DNA of 64,000 nucleotides from Sisyra terminalis (taxonomy: Eukaryota; Arthropoda; Insecta; Neuroptera; Sisyridae). The DNA is taken from positions 3,286,001 to 3,350,000 of the forward strand of contig OY292279.1 in assembly GCA_958496175.1 (NCBI GenBank), given 5' to 3'. The position numbers and the translations under genes are program-made. Every line of letters starts with the position of its first letter. The stretch's first letter is position 1. Positions 1 to 11,492 of the stretch are shown in pieces. A model generated the notes under the pieces. That model was not told the origin of the DNA, did no database searches, and was given only the letters and a program-made list of their open reading frames with translations.

Positions 1-675
1 TTTTCACCAAAGCTGAGCTTTTAATTTTAATTGGGAAGAACCTTTGTATTATAGTTTTCTATTTTACTCAGTCCAATAGAAAAAAAATCATATTAAGCTT
101 ATAACTTTATCATTTTTTAAATTTTATATATCATTTTGTAGGAAATTAAACGTTCTACAAAAAAGGCCTCTTATATTTTTTCCGTCAGTTTCACCATTTC
201 GAAGATATTGACGAATGAAGTTTGACTGTATGAAGAAAAATTTGTTTTTTGCTGGTGAATTTGTTCTTGCGAACCAATATAAATTATGAAATGTACAATA
301 AGTAACCTTTTTTGTAGAACGCTTAATTTTCTACGAAACAGGTTACTGATACTTTTGTACAAAAAAGGTTGCGTATTGTGCAATTCATAATTCATATTGG
401 TTCGCGAGAACAAATTCACCAGCAAAAAACCAATTTTTCTTCATATAGTCAAACTTCATTCGTCAATATTTTCGAAATGGTGAAATTGACGGAAAAAATA
501 TAAGAAACCTTTTTTGTAGAACGTTTAATTTTCTACAAAATGATATTCAAAATTTGGAAAACGATAAAGTTTTGAGCAAGATATGATTTTTTTTCTTTTG
601 GACTGAGTAAAATATATAAAATTATAATACAAAGGATCTTCCCAATTAAAATTAAAAGCTCAGCTTTGGGGAAAA
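1..675. repeat. Long fold-back (inverted-repeat) element, left edge possibly cut by window
   Basis: The first ~320 bases and the bases from ~355 to 675 are near-perfect reverse complements. The outer 18 bases (1-18 and 658-675) differ at one position, and the similarity continues inward, including the complementary stretches near 236-300 and 370-432. A smaller motif, TTTTTTGTAGAACG followed by TTAATTTTCTAC, recurs near 306-334 and 507-537, with its complement at 143-166, so there is nested dyad symmetry. No protein is encoded; the open frame in it is a shadow of the palindrome. It resembles a fold-back transposon or large MITE. The target-site duplication cannot be seen because the left flank is outside the window. 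Confidence 0.85.
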
Positions 676-2970
676 TTTTGTAACGGTGTCTAAAAACCAA
701 TTATTTTATGTTGCTAGTCAAAAATCGATTTTGAATGTCTACTGAAGTTATCATTCTTGAATTTATTCTTCAGTTATTCTTAATTGGTACATCGGATAAA
801 AAGAACTAAGGAAACGAAAATGATTGATAAAATGAAAGTATAATCTAATTATTGACGCAGGTGGAATGGAAAATGCAGGAAACAACTGCAATGCGTCCAA
901 TAAGACGTGCCAAAATCGCCTGAAGGACTCAATCAATTCAATATGCGTTCTACTGCTCACCCGACCAAATCATTTTCTTTCCTCATCCTTCCACCACCCT
1001 CTCCATTGCCCTGTTCAAATTAATAACCTTATTAAGGCCTGTTTTTTTTTTTGAACTATCTCCTAAAATCACATCACCGAAATAATAACAATATCTCATG
1101 ACAAAGCCCGTGAAAAATGGCCAACGAAAAAAAGAAAAAAAACCGTCCGATCATCTCTTAATTTCCTGATCTATATCGGACGATAGCAAACGACAGATGT
1201 AACGAAATTCCCGTCAATGTGACATCCTCTCTCTGTTCGCAACGATAACGACGAATCGAATTGCACCATCGAATTCAAAAGGGACTTTGATTCGATTAGT
1301 CGTTAATACACGGTCACTAAACTTTTTCTACTCTTTCGATAATGTTCTGTGGAGATTTCTCCCATTTAATATAGCGAGAAAGAGAGGAAATCGAATGGGG
1401 TGGATGGCAAAATGTTCATTTTCTTGTCTACTTAAGAAAAATGTTCGTGTCCGGTTTCCCTGTCATAGCAATGTTTCACTCTTTCATGCCTCTTCCACCG
1501 TAATGTCATCCTTTAATTTCATAAAGCATCTTTTAATGTTCTCATAAAAATAATGACCAAAAATCCTCTTGAAAAATATCACTATTTACAGGCAATAATA
1601 ATCTCATAGTTTGCCAGTGGAGTTCTTGGAGAAAAAAAATCACGATTATCCCATTTTCTCATAGCGTAATTAAAGCTCTGGAGAAACAATTTAATCCAGA
1701 AGCACATCTTCATTATTTTCCAATTTATTTTGAATTTATCCGTAAGTTTTCTTATGAATTTTAATAATGAAATATTAAGCAAAGGGTTCGACGGTGTACA
1801 GTTGTGTGGGCCAAACCAACGGGTTGGGGGTATGAGATTGAGGTAATTTCAAAAGGGGTGGTTTGAGTTGCTGGCGTCAGCTATGCAATGATTTCCCCAT
1901 TACATTCAATTACAAGCAAGGAACAGATAGGATTTTCATTTACATATTTGTTGATGTCAGCATCTGCTAAAACAATATCAAACAATGACTAAAGATTAGA
2001 AACAGTTTCAACCCCTGTATCAAAAGGGGAGGTTATCCTTTCTCCAGTGAACAAGGATGAGATGAACATTTTTTCCTGATCAAATTCATAATGACTTAAC
2101 GTTAGTTTTAGTATAAGCAACTAATAAATTCGTACGCCTCATTGGCCGTAATACAGCCGCACCTCATTGGTTGGATTTGGGGTGGAAAATTGGAAAATTG
2201 GAAAAATATATTTTCTTTATGTGCGGTTTGAGGCTTTGAAGCTACATGAAATTATCTCATTTTTCGTGGTTGTGTCGTTCGCTTTCATCCCTTATCCGGT
2301 GAAATTATTTATTTTGATGTCAATAAAATAGGGATGTAGAGATGTTTTTTTTTCCCCTGTAAATATAATAAAGTTTCAATCAGCTTTAAATATTTGGTCA
2401 ATCTTGTTATGTTTCAAGGGAAGATTATTCGATTTCCCATGGTATTTTACTTTCGTATGTTATCAAATTGGATTTTTTAAAAGAATTTTTCCGATAATCT
2501 GCTTCGTCGAATTTAAAAGATAACATATATGAAAAGTTTGTGAGATTAAAAAATGATTTTCAAACAAATCTGAGTTCCATATTTTTTTGAAGATGATTCC
2601 AAAGGAATGAATTACAAACATCACAACGTATCAACTAACCAATTTCTTAGTAAAACGGTAAAATTTCAGCAAAAATTCAACTCCAAAATTTTCATTAAAT
2701 TATCACAAGTACGTTAACTAAAAGCTTGGGAAGAGGAAAATTTTGTGAAATATTCAATGAAATTTTCAAGCATTTAATTAGATAAAAGATGCATCAATCA
2801 ATTCAATATTTATTATAATATTAATTCTTTACTCAAAAGAGAAAAGTTTTTGGGATTTATTTTATTTTTTAGTGATTTTCTAATCATAATTTGGTGATGT
2901 ATTCATCGCCGACTAGTTAACAAAATTTTAAAATTTTAACGTTTCAAAATTACGGAAATCTATCTATCTA
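676..2970. other. Intergenic AT-rich sequence, no gene recognised
   Basis: Only short open frames (at most 86 codons) occur, without recognisable domains or splice context. There is a somewhat GC-richer patch around 1,130-1,300, but nothing in it can be assigned. Confidence 0.6.
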
Positions 2971-2999
2971 ATCTTGCTATCCTGTTTTTTTTGAGCTGA

Positions 3000-3056
3000 A
3001 ATCAGACACCAAATCACTGAGAATGATTGCTAGGCAATCAAAGTACGTATCTGATT
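3000..3056 (+). pseudogene. Decayed hammerhead-ribozyme-like motif, copy 1
   Basis: A closing stem AATCAGA (3,000-3,006) pairs perfectly with TCTGATT (3,050-3,056). Inside it, GATTGC and GCAATC form a second stem with a short loop, followed by TACGTATCTG. This is the same order as the intact motif at 11,585-11,638. The catalytic strands are altered, however: CTGAGAAT replaces CTGANGA plus A, and AAAG replaces GAAA. I read it as a degenerate relative that is probably inactive. Confidence 0.5.
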
Positions 3057-3636
3057 AATTCATTTAAATACAATCCTTTGAGCTTTTATTGAAATTTTTG
3101 GTATTTGTAAACTTTTTTATTCAAAAATGACCACAATATTTATCCATCTTTTTATTCTTGAACTGCTATTTTTTTTTTAAGTTTTTTCCTATGATTTGCT
3201 AGTCCATCAAGTAAGCATTACACTTTTGGAATCAGAAAAAAATATCTACAAAAAATTTAATGGTTTTTTTTGTGGCTGTTTTATCAAGAAAAACAGTATT
3301 TAGTTCTAAATTGACGTTTAGAGCTTTTCTAAAAATGTCAAACCATCAATTGTTTACACTATTAATAGATGTAGCTTTGAAGTTTTGGAGATTTGAAAGA
3401 AAAAATGTTGTTTCTTGCATATTATCCATTAAAATTGAACAAAAGCTTAATTTTAAGAATTTAATTAGTATTGGACTTTTCAAAAAAATTGCATCTTTAA
3501 TTGGTGTTTCTTTGTGGCTCGAGAGTTGAAAAACAAAAACAATGTTAACCGCATATTTTCCAAGAAAATGGCACTAAAAAGAGCTCAGTTTAACCTTTAA
3601 TTTTTATTTTTGCTCTCCTGTTTTTTTTCAAGCGGA

Positions 3637-3693
3637 AATCAGACACCAGATTACTTAGAAAGATTGCTAGGCAATCAAAGTACGTATCTGAAT
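3637..3693 (+). pseudogene. Decayed hammerhead-ribozyme-like motif, copy 2
   Basis: This is the tandem-duplicate partner of the motif at 3,000-3,056. AATCAGA and TCTGA remain complementary, and GATTGCTAGGCAATC is unchanged. The first core strand has drifted further (CTTAGAAA), and the second reads AAAG instead of GAAA, as in copy 1. The shared AAAG change shows the core was already damaged before the duplication. Confidence 0.45.
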
Positions 3694-4235
3694 AACTCAT
3701 TTAAATACAATCCTTTGAGCTTTTGTTGAAATTTTCGGTATTTGTAAACTTTTTTATTCAAAATTGACCACAATATATATCTTTCTTTTTATTATTGAAT
3801 TCTTGAGTTTTTTTCTATGATTTTCTAGTTCACCAAGTAAACATTACACTTTTGGGAATCTGAAAAAAATATCTACGAAAAATTTAATGGTTTTTTGTGG
3901 CTTTTTATCAAGAAAAACAGTATGTAGTTCTAAATTAACGTTCAGAGCTTTTCTACAATTGTCAAATCATCAATTGTTTACACTATTAATTGATGAAGCT
4001 TTATAGTTTGGGAGATTTGAAAAAAAAATGTTGTTTCTTGCATATTTTCCATTAAAATATCAATTGAAAAAAAGCTTAATTTTAAGGATTTATTAAATAT
4101 TGGATTTTCCAAAAAACTTGCATCTTTAATTGGTGTTTTTTTGTGGCTCGAGAGTTGAAAAACAAAAATGATTTTAACCGCAAATTTTCCAAGAAAATTA
4201 CATTGAAAAAAGCTCAATTTTATTTTTAGTTATTT

Positions 4236-5934
4236 TAAAAGTTCTTCCTACAGAGCTTTTTATTTAAACGGCGTTTTTTCTCCCAACAAAATCGTTAAAA
4301 TAATTTGATTTAATTGCTTAGAAATTCCCAAAGTGTAATGCCAGCTCGATGGACGTCTATTTTGCCATAAAGGAAACAAAGATTCTGCATATAAATAAAA
4401 ATTTTTGTACGATTTCTAGGCAATTCATCTACCAGAAGTTTGGTAGCAAAGTTTTTCTTCGTTCATAAATAATTTGAATTAATTTTTGCGTTATCCAATT
4501 AACATTTAAATTAGCTCATCCGATGATGAAAACTTTCTCTCCGATCATCACGTCTTTGTTTTTTTTTTACATATATTTTCTTATGTCTCGAGGGATTTTT
4601 TTTTATTCCTCTTAGCATATCCTTACCTTCCTGTTTTACGAGACTCGTAAATCAAGTAGGTTCTTCAATAAATAAATATCAATGTAAGCATGGAAAAATT
4701 TTCCATCATAAACGAATACATTCGATAACAGCCACCGGGGTGGTGCGGTGGTGACGGTGTGAAAAAAGACAAAAATTATAACGAGAAAGTTTCCACGCTT
4801 TCGCTGTCTTTGTTGCGTCCCTCGGCGGCGTTTCATTTAAATTTTTTCCTCGACGATAAAAATTTGATCATAAAAACGACAATTTTTATTGATAGAAACG
4901 AACTTTTAAACTTTAACGCCAGCCTTATATCATCATTTTCGTTGGAGCCATCATCAGCGAATGGCTAAACGATGATAAATTATTTATAAAATAAGTTACA
5001 AGTAAAAAACGACGGTGCCCCGTCTCTATGGTTCGGTGTCGAAAATGAAAAGTTTATTTGAAATTAAAGCTGGAGAAAATGTCGTTGAAACAATAAACTC
5101 TCGTTAGAACTTTGATGGCATTTTGTGGCTGAATAATTGGTGGACCTACCCATACACCCATACATATTTAACTTGGCGTTCATTTCGTTGAGAAAACCCC
5201 CAAACTTATCCAATTCTCGGCGTTTTCATTTTCGTGCTATTCGCAGATTTTCCTAACCGTCATTAAATGCCCGTTTTCGTTTGCCATTTGCGAAAACTGA
5301 GTAAATGAAAATGGAGTAGAAAACCGCAAATCGGAGCAGTTTTGATGAACTCGAGAATGTTATCCTTTGAATATAAATGGCCAAATTTCGGACCACGAAA
5401 CAACGGAAAAGAAAGAGGTAAAACAAGTCTCGGATATCCAGGGCAATCAACTTCGTATATCAATTCATTAGATCTCTCAATACAAACGCTTTAAAGAGAT
5501 AAAACAATGGTTTGACTTCCAGTCCGGATATGTACTAGTTCCCGGAAATAAACTCCTTTTTTGCGATAGAAATAAAATGAAAAACTTATTGATTAAAGGA
5601 AAAAATCATTCAAAATTAGAGCAAATCTAAATATTGTAAAAGATCTTTCCTTATTACTTTTCCGATAGTCCAAAAGACAGATTGATCATGGACCTAAAAC
5701 AATGTCTACTTTAAAACTTCATCAATTTTTCTTTATGTTTGGTAAGCTGCAAAAAAATCAGTAAGATCTACAAAAAAGACATTTATTAGTTCATTTGAGG
5801 AAACTAACATATTCAAGATATTGATGAACCACCAGATGCTGAGAATAAGCAGGTTTTCAGCTTATTTGGTCACACAACCACTCTTAATTCCCATCCTTAA
5901 GATAAGAAATGGCGAATCTTTTTGCATGGTACAA
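4236..5934. other. Intergenic sequence, no gene recognised
   Basis: Short open frames on both strands (61-69 codons near 4,636-4,968 and 5,253-5,463) overlap each other and show no domain, signal peptide or splice evidence. Nothing here can be supported as a gene. Confidence 0.6.
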
Positions 5935-8000
5935 CAGAGTGAATATTAACAACTAGAACTTATAAAAAAGGGCTAATAAAGGGTTAAATTGGTGTAGGTT
6001 TAAGATGATATTGTAGCTGAAAAATATAAGAAGTTAAATTCAACAAAGATCAAGATCTTAAAAGTGATAAATACGTCAAATTTACCTCCCATCCCAACAG
6101 AAATGGCATCTAGGAGTAGAGGAATAGTTCAATTGATTCCCATTGGTATGTTTGGAGAAACAATACAATCTGAATCAAGAAATATTTTGCTATTATCCTA
6201 TCAATTCCCCCCTTTCACTCCCGACAATTATGGGCCCCTTACTTACCCACAAACTCCAACAAGTACGAAGAAAATTAATTTACCAGATTAGAGAAAGAAT
6301 TTTTTTTTATCGAAGTTTTTGATTTTTTTTGACGGGATACTGAAAGTATTCAAAAAATATAGGAAGAAGAAGAATTGACTTCAATGTATTAACGGATTTG
6401 ACCAAAGATTTTTTATATTGAGATCACAAAGAAGGCATCTAAAAGTAGAAGGATATTTCAATTGATTCCCGTAGGCTTATTTCGATTAATATTCCAATCT
6501 GAACCAAAAAAATGTTTTTCTTTTATCCTACCAATCACCATCTCTCCCCCCTCCCCCCGACAATTCAGTATCCTCTCAATCTCGTCTGAACACTTAAAAG
6601 TTCAATGAAAACCAATTCATTAGCTTAAAGTAAGAAAAAAATTTTCATCAAAGCTTTTGATTTTTGTTGGCGGAAAACTCGAAATATTCAAAGGGAAAAG
6701 AAAGAAGAAGAATTGATTGCATTATTTCAACGGATTTGGCTATAGGTTTTTGATATTTGGATCACAAAAAAGCTCTTCTTCTGCTCAAAAAGTGAATTTT
6801 TTGAAAGAACCCAAAAAAAAAGCACAAAAAAGTTGTTGATTGCATTGATTTAATTGAAGTTGCAGCAAAAACTCTTCAAAAAGGGCAAACGGTGGGTAAC
6901 CTTACTAAAGAGTAAAGAAGACATAGTTACTTAAAAAAAACAAAAAGCTAAACTTAGAAATTAAACGCTCAATAGAGAAATATTCCCTCAAAATAGCCAC
7001 CCACCCCAACAGAAAAGGCATATAGAAGTAGAAGGATAGTTTAATTGATTATCATAGGTATATTTTCATAAATATTTCAACCTGAACCAAAAATGTTTTG
7101 CTATTGCTCTACCAATTACTTACCCCTCTTCCCCTGATAATTATGCACCCCTTCACTCTCTTTCTAACCTTTAAAAAATCGATGAAAATCGATTCATCCG
7201 ATCATAGTAAGTGAAATTTTTTCATCAAAACTTTTGGTTTTTCTTGACGGAATACTCAAAGGATTCAAAGAAAAAAGGAAGAATAAGAACTGATTGCATT
7301 GTCTTAATAGATTTAACCATAGATTATTGATATTGGGTTCACAAAAAAGGTCTTCCTTAGCTTGAAAAATTTAATTTTAAGAAAGAAACCTCAAAAAAAA
7401 GCACAAGTTGCTAATTGTATTGATTTATTTGAAGTTGCTGCTAAAACTCTTTAAAGAGAGCAAATGGTGGGTAACCTTGGTAAAGACTAAAGAAGATATT
7501 GTTGCTAAAAATATAAAAATCTGAACCCAACAGAGATCAAGCTGTCAACAAAAATACATAAGCCACCTTAACAGAAAGTGCATCTAAGAAAAGAAGGATA
7601 GTTCAATTGATCCCCATAGGTATGTTTGGATAAATAATACAATTTGAACCAACAAATTTTTGCTATTATCTTATCAATCACCCCCTCTCACCCTCTCGAT
7701 AATTAAGGACCCCCTCACTTTTCCATTAACACCTGCAAGTACGAATAAAGTCGATTCTTCAGATCAAAGCGAATAAAATTTTTACATCAAAGCTTTTGGT
7801 TTTTTTGATGGAAACTCAAAGGACTCAAAGAAAAAAGGACGAAGGAGAATTAACTGCACTATATTAACGAATTTGACCAAAGTTTTTTGATATTTGGAAC
7901 ACAAAAAAGGTGTTCTTCAGCTCGAAAAACTTAATTTTTTGATTGAAGATCATAAAAAGCACGAGTTGCAAATTGCATTAATTTTATTGAAGTTACAGGT
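5935..8000. repeat. Diverged tandem repeat, about 570-bp unit, four partial to full copies
   Basis: A block containing GGCATCTA, AGTAGAAGGATAG and CAATTGATTCCC recurs with its landmark at about 6,128, 6,457, 7,040 and 7,602. Another block (TTGATATTTGGATCACAAAAAAG) recurs near 6,412, 6,748, 7,327 and 7,886. The later two intervals are about 583 and 562 bp, while the first is only about 329 bp, so the first unit is internally deleted. Copies are roughly 75-85 percent alike by eye. The open frames (75 and 81 codons) within it are not conserved between copies. Confidence 0.75.
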
Positions 8001-9071
8001 GTTTGGTGACCAAAATCATTGTCCGAAGTCTAAATTTGTTCTAATTTTTTATTGTCTCCGGAGTGATTTTTATATCAATTGTCCAAATCCAAAACACCTC
8101 TCATCTCCCATCATCAAATCCCTGTTGTCCACTCTGTAATATGTACTACCATTGTATATTAAAACGATAATAATAGTTTCCCGGGACTATTATCCTCCTC
8201 GCATTCCCCTTCCCAACATTCCCCTAATGTCTAATATTACATAATTATGAACATTATTAATATCCCAGTTAGTTACATCATATAATAATACATTAAATAT
8301 TAATTTAATCCCGTGGGCGTCTTAAGACCACCGTCTCACCACCAGACGAGCAGACATGCCAGATGGACCTTATATTATCCCGAAAACATTCTCCGACGAC
8401 ATCCCCACAAATTATTAATTACTCAGATTGTTAACTTTCATTCATTTCGTGAGTGTCCAAAGAATTGTTAACTTTGTATCATTCGAGAAGAATTTTATTA
8501 TCATTTACACAATGCAATATTATCTGGGCTTCTCTTTTGTTTTATCAGTGAAAACTAAGCTCGAGAAAATCCCTCGAGAGAGTCGTCTTGTACAAAGGTA
8601 CATATATTTATATTCTTATATATCTATATATAATAATGGTGGTACTAATAATAATAATAGAAGCTTCGGAGAAGAAGCTGAGATCGACATAAACATCCCG
8701 GGAGCGATTCCCGTTTTCCCCGTGAAAACGGTGGCTTATCCAGAGAGTTAAAGGTGCAAGTACATATCGGTTTATTTATATAAAAGGATATTAACTTTGG
8801 TGTGCATCCTCTTCTCACCTCCTCAACGTCGGAAACCCGCTTTGTTCTAGCACCAGCCTTTTTCTTTTCTTTTAGTCATTTTCTCAATGTTTTCGTTTCT
8901 TTTCGTCTTTGGATTTCTTGGTTATTTTAAGAAAACAGTTGAGAAAATGGTTTGATGGGAAATAAATATTGGAATAATACTACTCCTGCGATTTCGATTG
9001 CATGGTAAATTACTTACAATGGTAGTCAAAATAAGACTTTGAACAGTTATAATGTGTATACAGTATATAGA
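8001..9071. other. Unique intergenic sequence, moderately GC-rich patch, no gene assigned
   Basis: 8,150-8,850 is less AT-rich than its surroundings and not obviously repetitive. A 107-codon open frame (8,428-8,751) has no signal peptide, domain or compositional sign of coding. It could be a regulatory region or an untranslated exon of a gene outside the window, but nothing in the sequence settles this. Confidence 0.4.
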
Positions 9072-9334
9072 ATACTAGCTGATCCCCGCGACTTCCTCTG
9101 CGTAACGTAGGTGTAGATTATATTTTCTTTTTAAATTTGCTATTTGTAGTGGTATATGAAAATTATTTTCTTTTACGAAAAACATAATCATACCTGAAAA
9201 CACTATGTTGTCAACTTTAAAAAGACACATTAAATAAACTGTTACTTAGAATAAAATAGTTGTATATAATGATCAATTAATTTTCAAAAAATATTTATAA
9301 ATATCTAAAAAGAGTATGATCTATTCTGTATACC

Positions 9335-9356
9335 TACGGTAGGTATACCTACCGTA
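9335..9356. repeat. Perfect 22-bp palindrome
   Basis: The half-site TACGGTAGGTA is followed immediately by its exact reverse complement, with no spacer. It lies about 265 bp inside the left end of the degenerate element at 9,072-11,491. Confidence 0.9.
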
Positions 9357-10951
9357 AACCAATTAATCTATAAATCAATCACCATCTAAACCTAAATAAA
9401 AACTACCGTAAAGTTCAATAAAATCAGTCATAATTATGACTTAAAACAGTCAAAAGTTATCAAAACACTCGTCTAGATATTTAGAATATTAGTAGAAATC
9501 CCATTTCATTGTCTCAACTTTTACACTACTGAAATGTACAAAACTACGGCGAAATTAAAATTTGTTCAAATGCACGAAACCCAGTTCCTCCATAATCAAG
9601 TATAACCATTGTGTATCTATGCACTTGTTATTAAAATATTTTAATTTCAACTATATAATTAAACCGTTTTCTTTCAGTTCGCCGAATTTCTCACTATTCG
9701 ATATTCGCTCATTAATGTATTTATTTGTGATTATGTATATCGAATTTTCAGGTTTACAATATTTGAAAGCCAAAAAACTTAATACTCACCTACGAACTTA
9801 ACCTTTTTCAGATATATATATTAGAGTTTAAATTTTAAAGCAGATTCTACGTTTTTGTTTCTAATAATAAACCAACATTGTTTTATTTTAAGCGATAAAA
9901 CATTTCGTCCCTAACGAACATACCTTGATAATTAAATTTGAAATTTCGATTGCTTATTGACGTTATGCCGTACAAACTTTGCCACCATTTTTTCACTCTT
10001 TTAGATGAGGAATTATCAAAAAGTCATTTCTTATTATATATCTGCATCGTATAAGAAAAACACTTTCCAAATTTCATCGACACAAATATGCATTTATATT
10101 GGAAAACACAATGTAAAACGATAAAAATTATGACCTTTATTTTGATTATCATGACTAAAAAGCAATTCGATATCGCACATTTTGACGTTGTACTAACAAA
10201 ATTGTTGGAAATAGATAAAAAGCGTGGAAGGAAATTCGAATATTTTATTTATTTTTAATAACAATAATTGATTTTCAAATTTTTCTAAATACCGAAGAAA
10301 AGTTGGTTTGGAAGATTTTATTTTTTGATTGAAAATGAAAAATATGACAAAAAATTGCTCCCTTAATGGTAAATAATTGCTCCAGGTCACAATCATTGGT
10401 TCATAAAAATTAGATTTTAAAAAAAATTGATTGTTGAAAAACAAACAAAAATTAAAAACTGCCTCTTTGGTATGTGGTATAAGTACCTACTACCTAAACC
10501 TTCATACTAATTAAGTGAAATGACGTTATTTAAAATACTGTAGTTCAAATGATATAACAAAAACAGAAACTTATTATTAATTAATTATTTATTTATTAAT
10601 TACACTTATTAAATTCAAAATTTCGATTGTTGATTAGCTCTACATTTTCTCGTACAAACTTAGTAACCCCTTTTACTCTTTTAGGGTAGGAATTTTCAAA
10701 AAAAAAAAATTCTTTTCAGATGTATACTCCTTAAAAGAAATACATCGAATATTAAAATTTTATCAGTCAGAAGGGATATATAAATACAGAATTTTACGTA
10801 TGCACGGTTTTAAAAACGTATTAATTTAAAGTTTTATTACTATTATTATTATTGCTACTATTACTTTTACTTTTTTTCGTTAATATATCCTTGTTTAGCA
10901 ACTTGAAGGGTCTATTTACAACAATTTTGTAAAAAATAAATAAAAAAAAAA

Positions 10952-11030
10952 GTTTACTGTAAGATTTGAACCCACGTCATTATAATTAGGAGCATCAGAA
11001 TGTTAGATTTAGAACCATTACGCTATAAAC
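10952..11030 (-). other. tRNA-like segment (possible tRNA-derived SINE head)
   Basis: Read on the minus strand, TAGCGTAATGG (11,025-11,015) fits the RNA polymerase III A box and GGTTCAAATC (10,972-10,963) fits the B box. GTTTAT near the 5' end can pair with the 3' AGTAAAC, and GTGGG/CTTAC can form a T stem around TTCAAAT. The position between acceptor and D stems is short by about one base, and no clean anticodon stem is evident. It is therefore better read as a tRNA-derived SINE head or tRNA pseudogene than as a functional tRNA. Confidence 0.45.
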
Positions 11031-11492
11031 ATCAATTATGTGTTTTGTATAGGTATACAAAGGTTTATATTTAAAAGGGCAATTTTTTAAAATTTAATTT
11101 GAATTTACTGTGCTTTTTATCAGTTCAATTAAAAATATTTTTACAGATTATTTTCTAACTTTAAATTACCTTTTCAATGATATATAACTTACCTGTCTAG
11201 TGTAAAAATTTCTGTTTTCATCCCTAGGAAATACCTTTCCTTATTATTTTTTTGGAATGATAAGTAGCCTATAGTCTGTGGAAAATTGTGTTGTATCTTA
11301 ATACCAAATTTCATTATATTCGGTTATTCCGTTCTTTAGTTAAATCAGGACACACAGACAGACAGACAGACAAAAATTTTAAAAATGTTAAATTTGGAAT
11401 AAGGGTCTCTTGAAACAAATATTTACCCTAAAGTTGGTTTTAAAATCGAAATGTACAGACAGACGTAAGAATTTTATATATTAGTATAGATA

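Larger units (their letters stand above)
2976..4235. repeat. Two-copy tandem duplication, period about 637 bp
   Basis: The segment starting at CCTGTTTTTTTTGAGC near 2,981 is repeated from about 3,612. The landmark GATTGCTAGGCAATC is at 3,025 and again at 3,662, giving a period of 637 bp. The copies differ by scattered substitutions and small indels, so the duplication is not recent. Each copy carries one degenerate hammerhead-like segment near its left end. No coding capacity is evident; the 89- and 79-codon open frames inside lie on opposite strands and are not conserved between copies. Confidence 0.8.
9072..11491. mobile_element. Degenerate interspersed element, superfamily not assigned
   Basis: The left end reads ATACTAGCTGATCCCCGCGA and the right end TATATATTAGTATAGAT, so the hexamer ATACTA appears inverted at both termini. 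Near the right end is a CAGACAGACAGACA run and a sentence-like stretch ending in TTCGGTTATTCCG. This arrangement is familiar from abundant interspersed repeats in insect genomes. I do not recognise any open frame for transposase or reverse transcriptase; the longest is about 83 codons. The interior may consist of more than one insertion, since it contains a tRNA-like segment and a perfect palindrome. Class I or II origin is left open. Confidence 0.5.

Noticed and set aside
8428..8751. 107-codon frame in a GC-richer patch
   Set aside because: No domain, signal peptide, promoter or splice support, and part of the frame is simple TATA/AATAAT repeat.
10952..11030. Functional tRNA gene
   Set aside because: A and B boxes fit, but the acceptor and D-stem spacing is wrong and no convincing anticodon arm forms.
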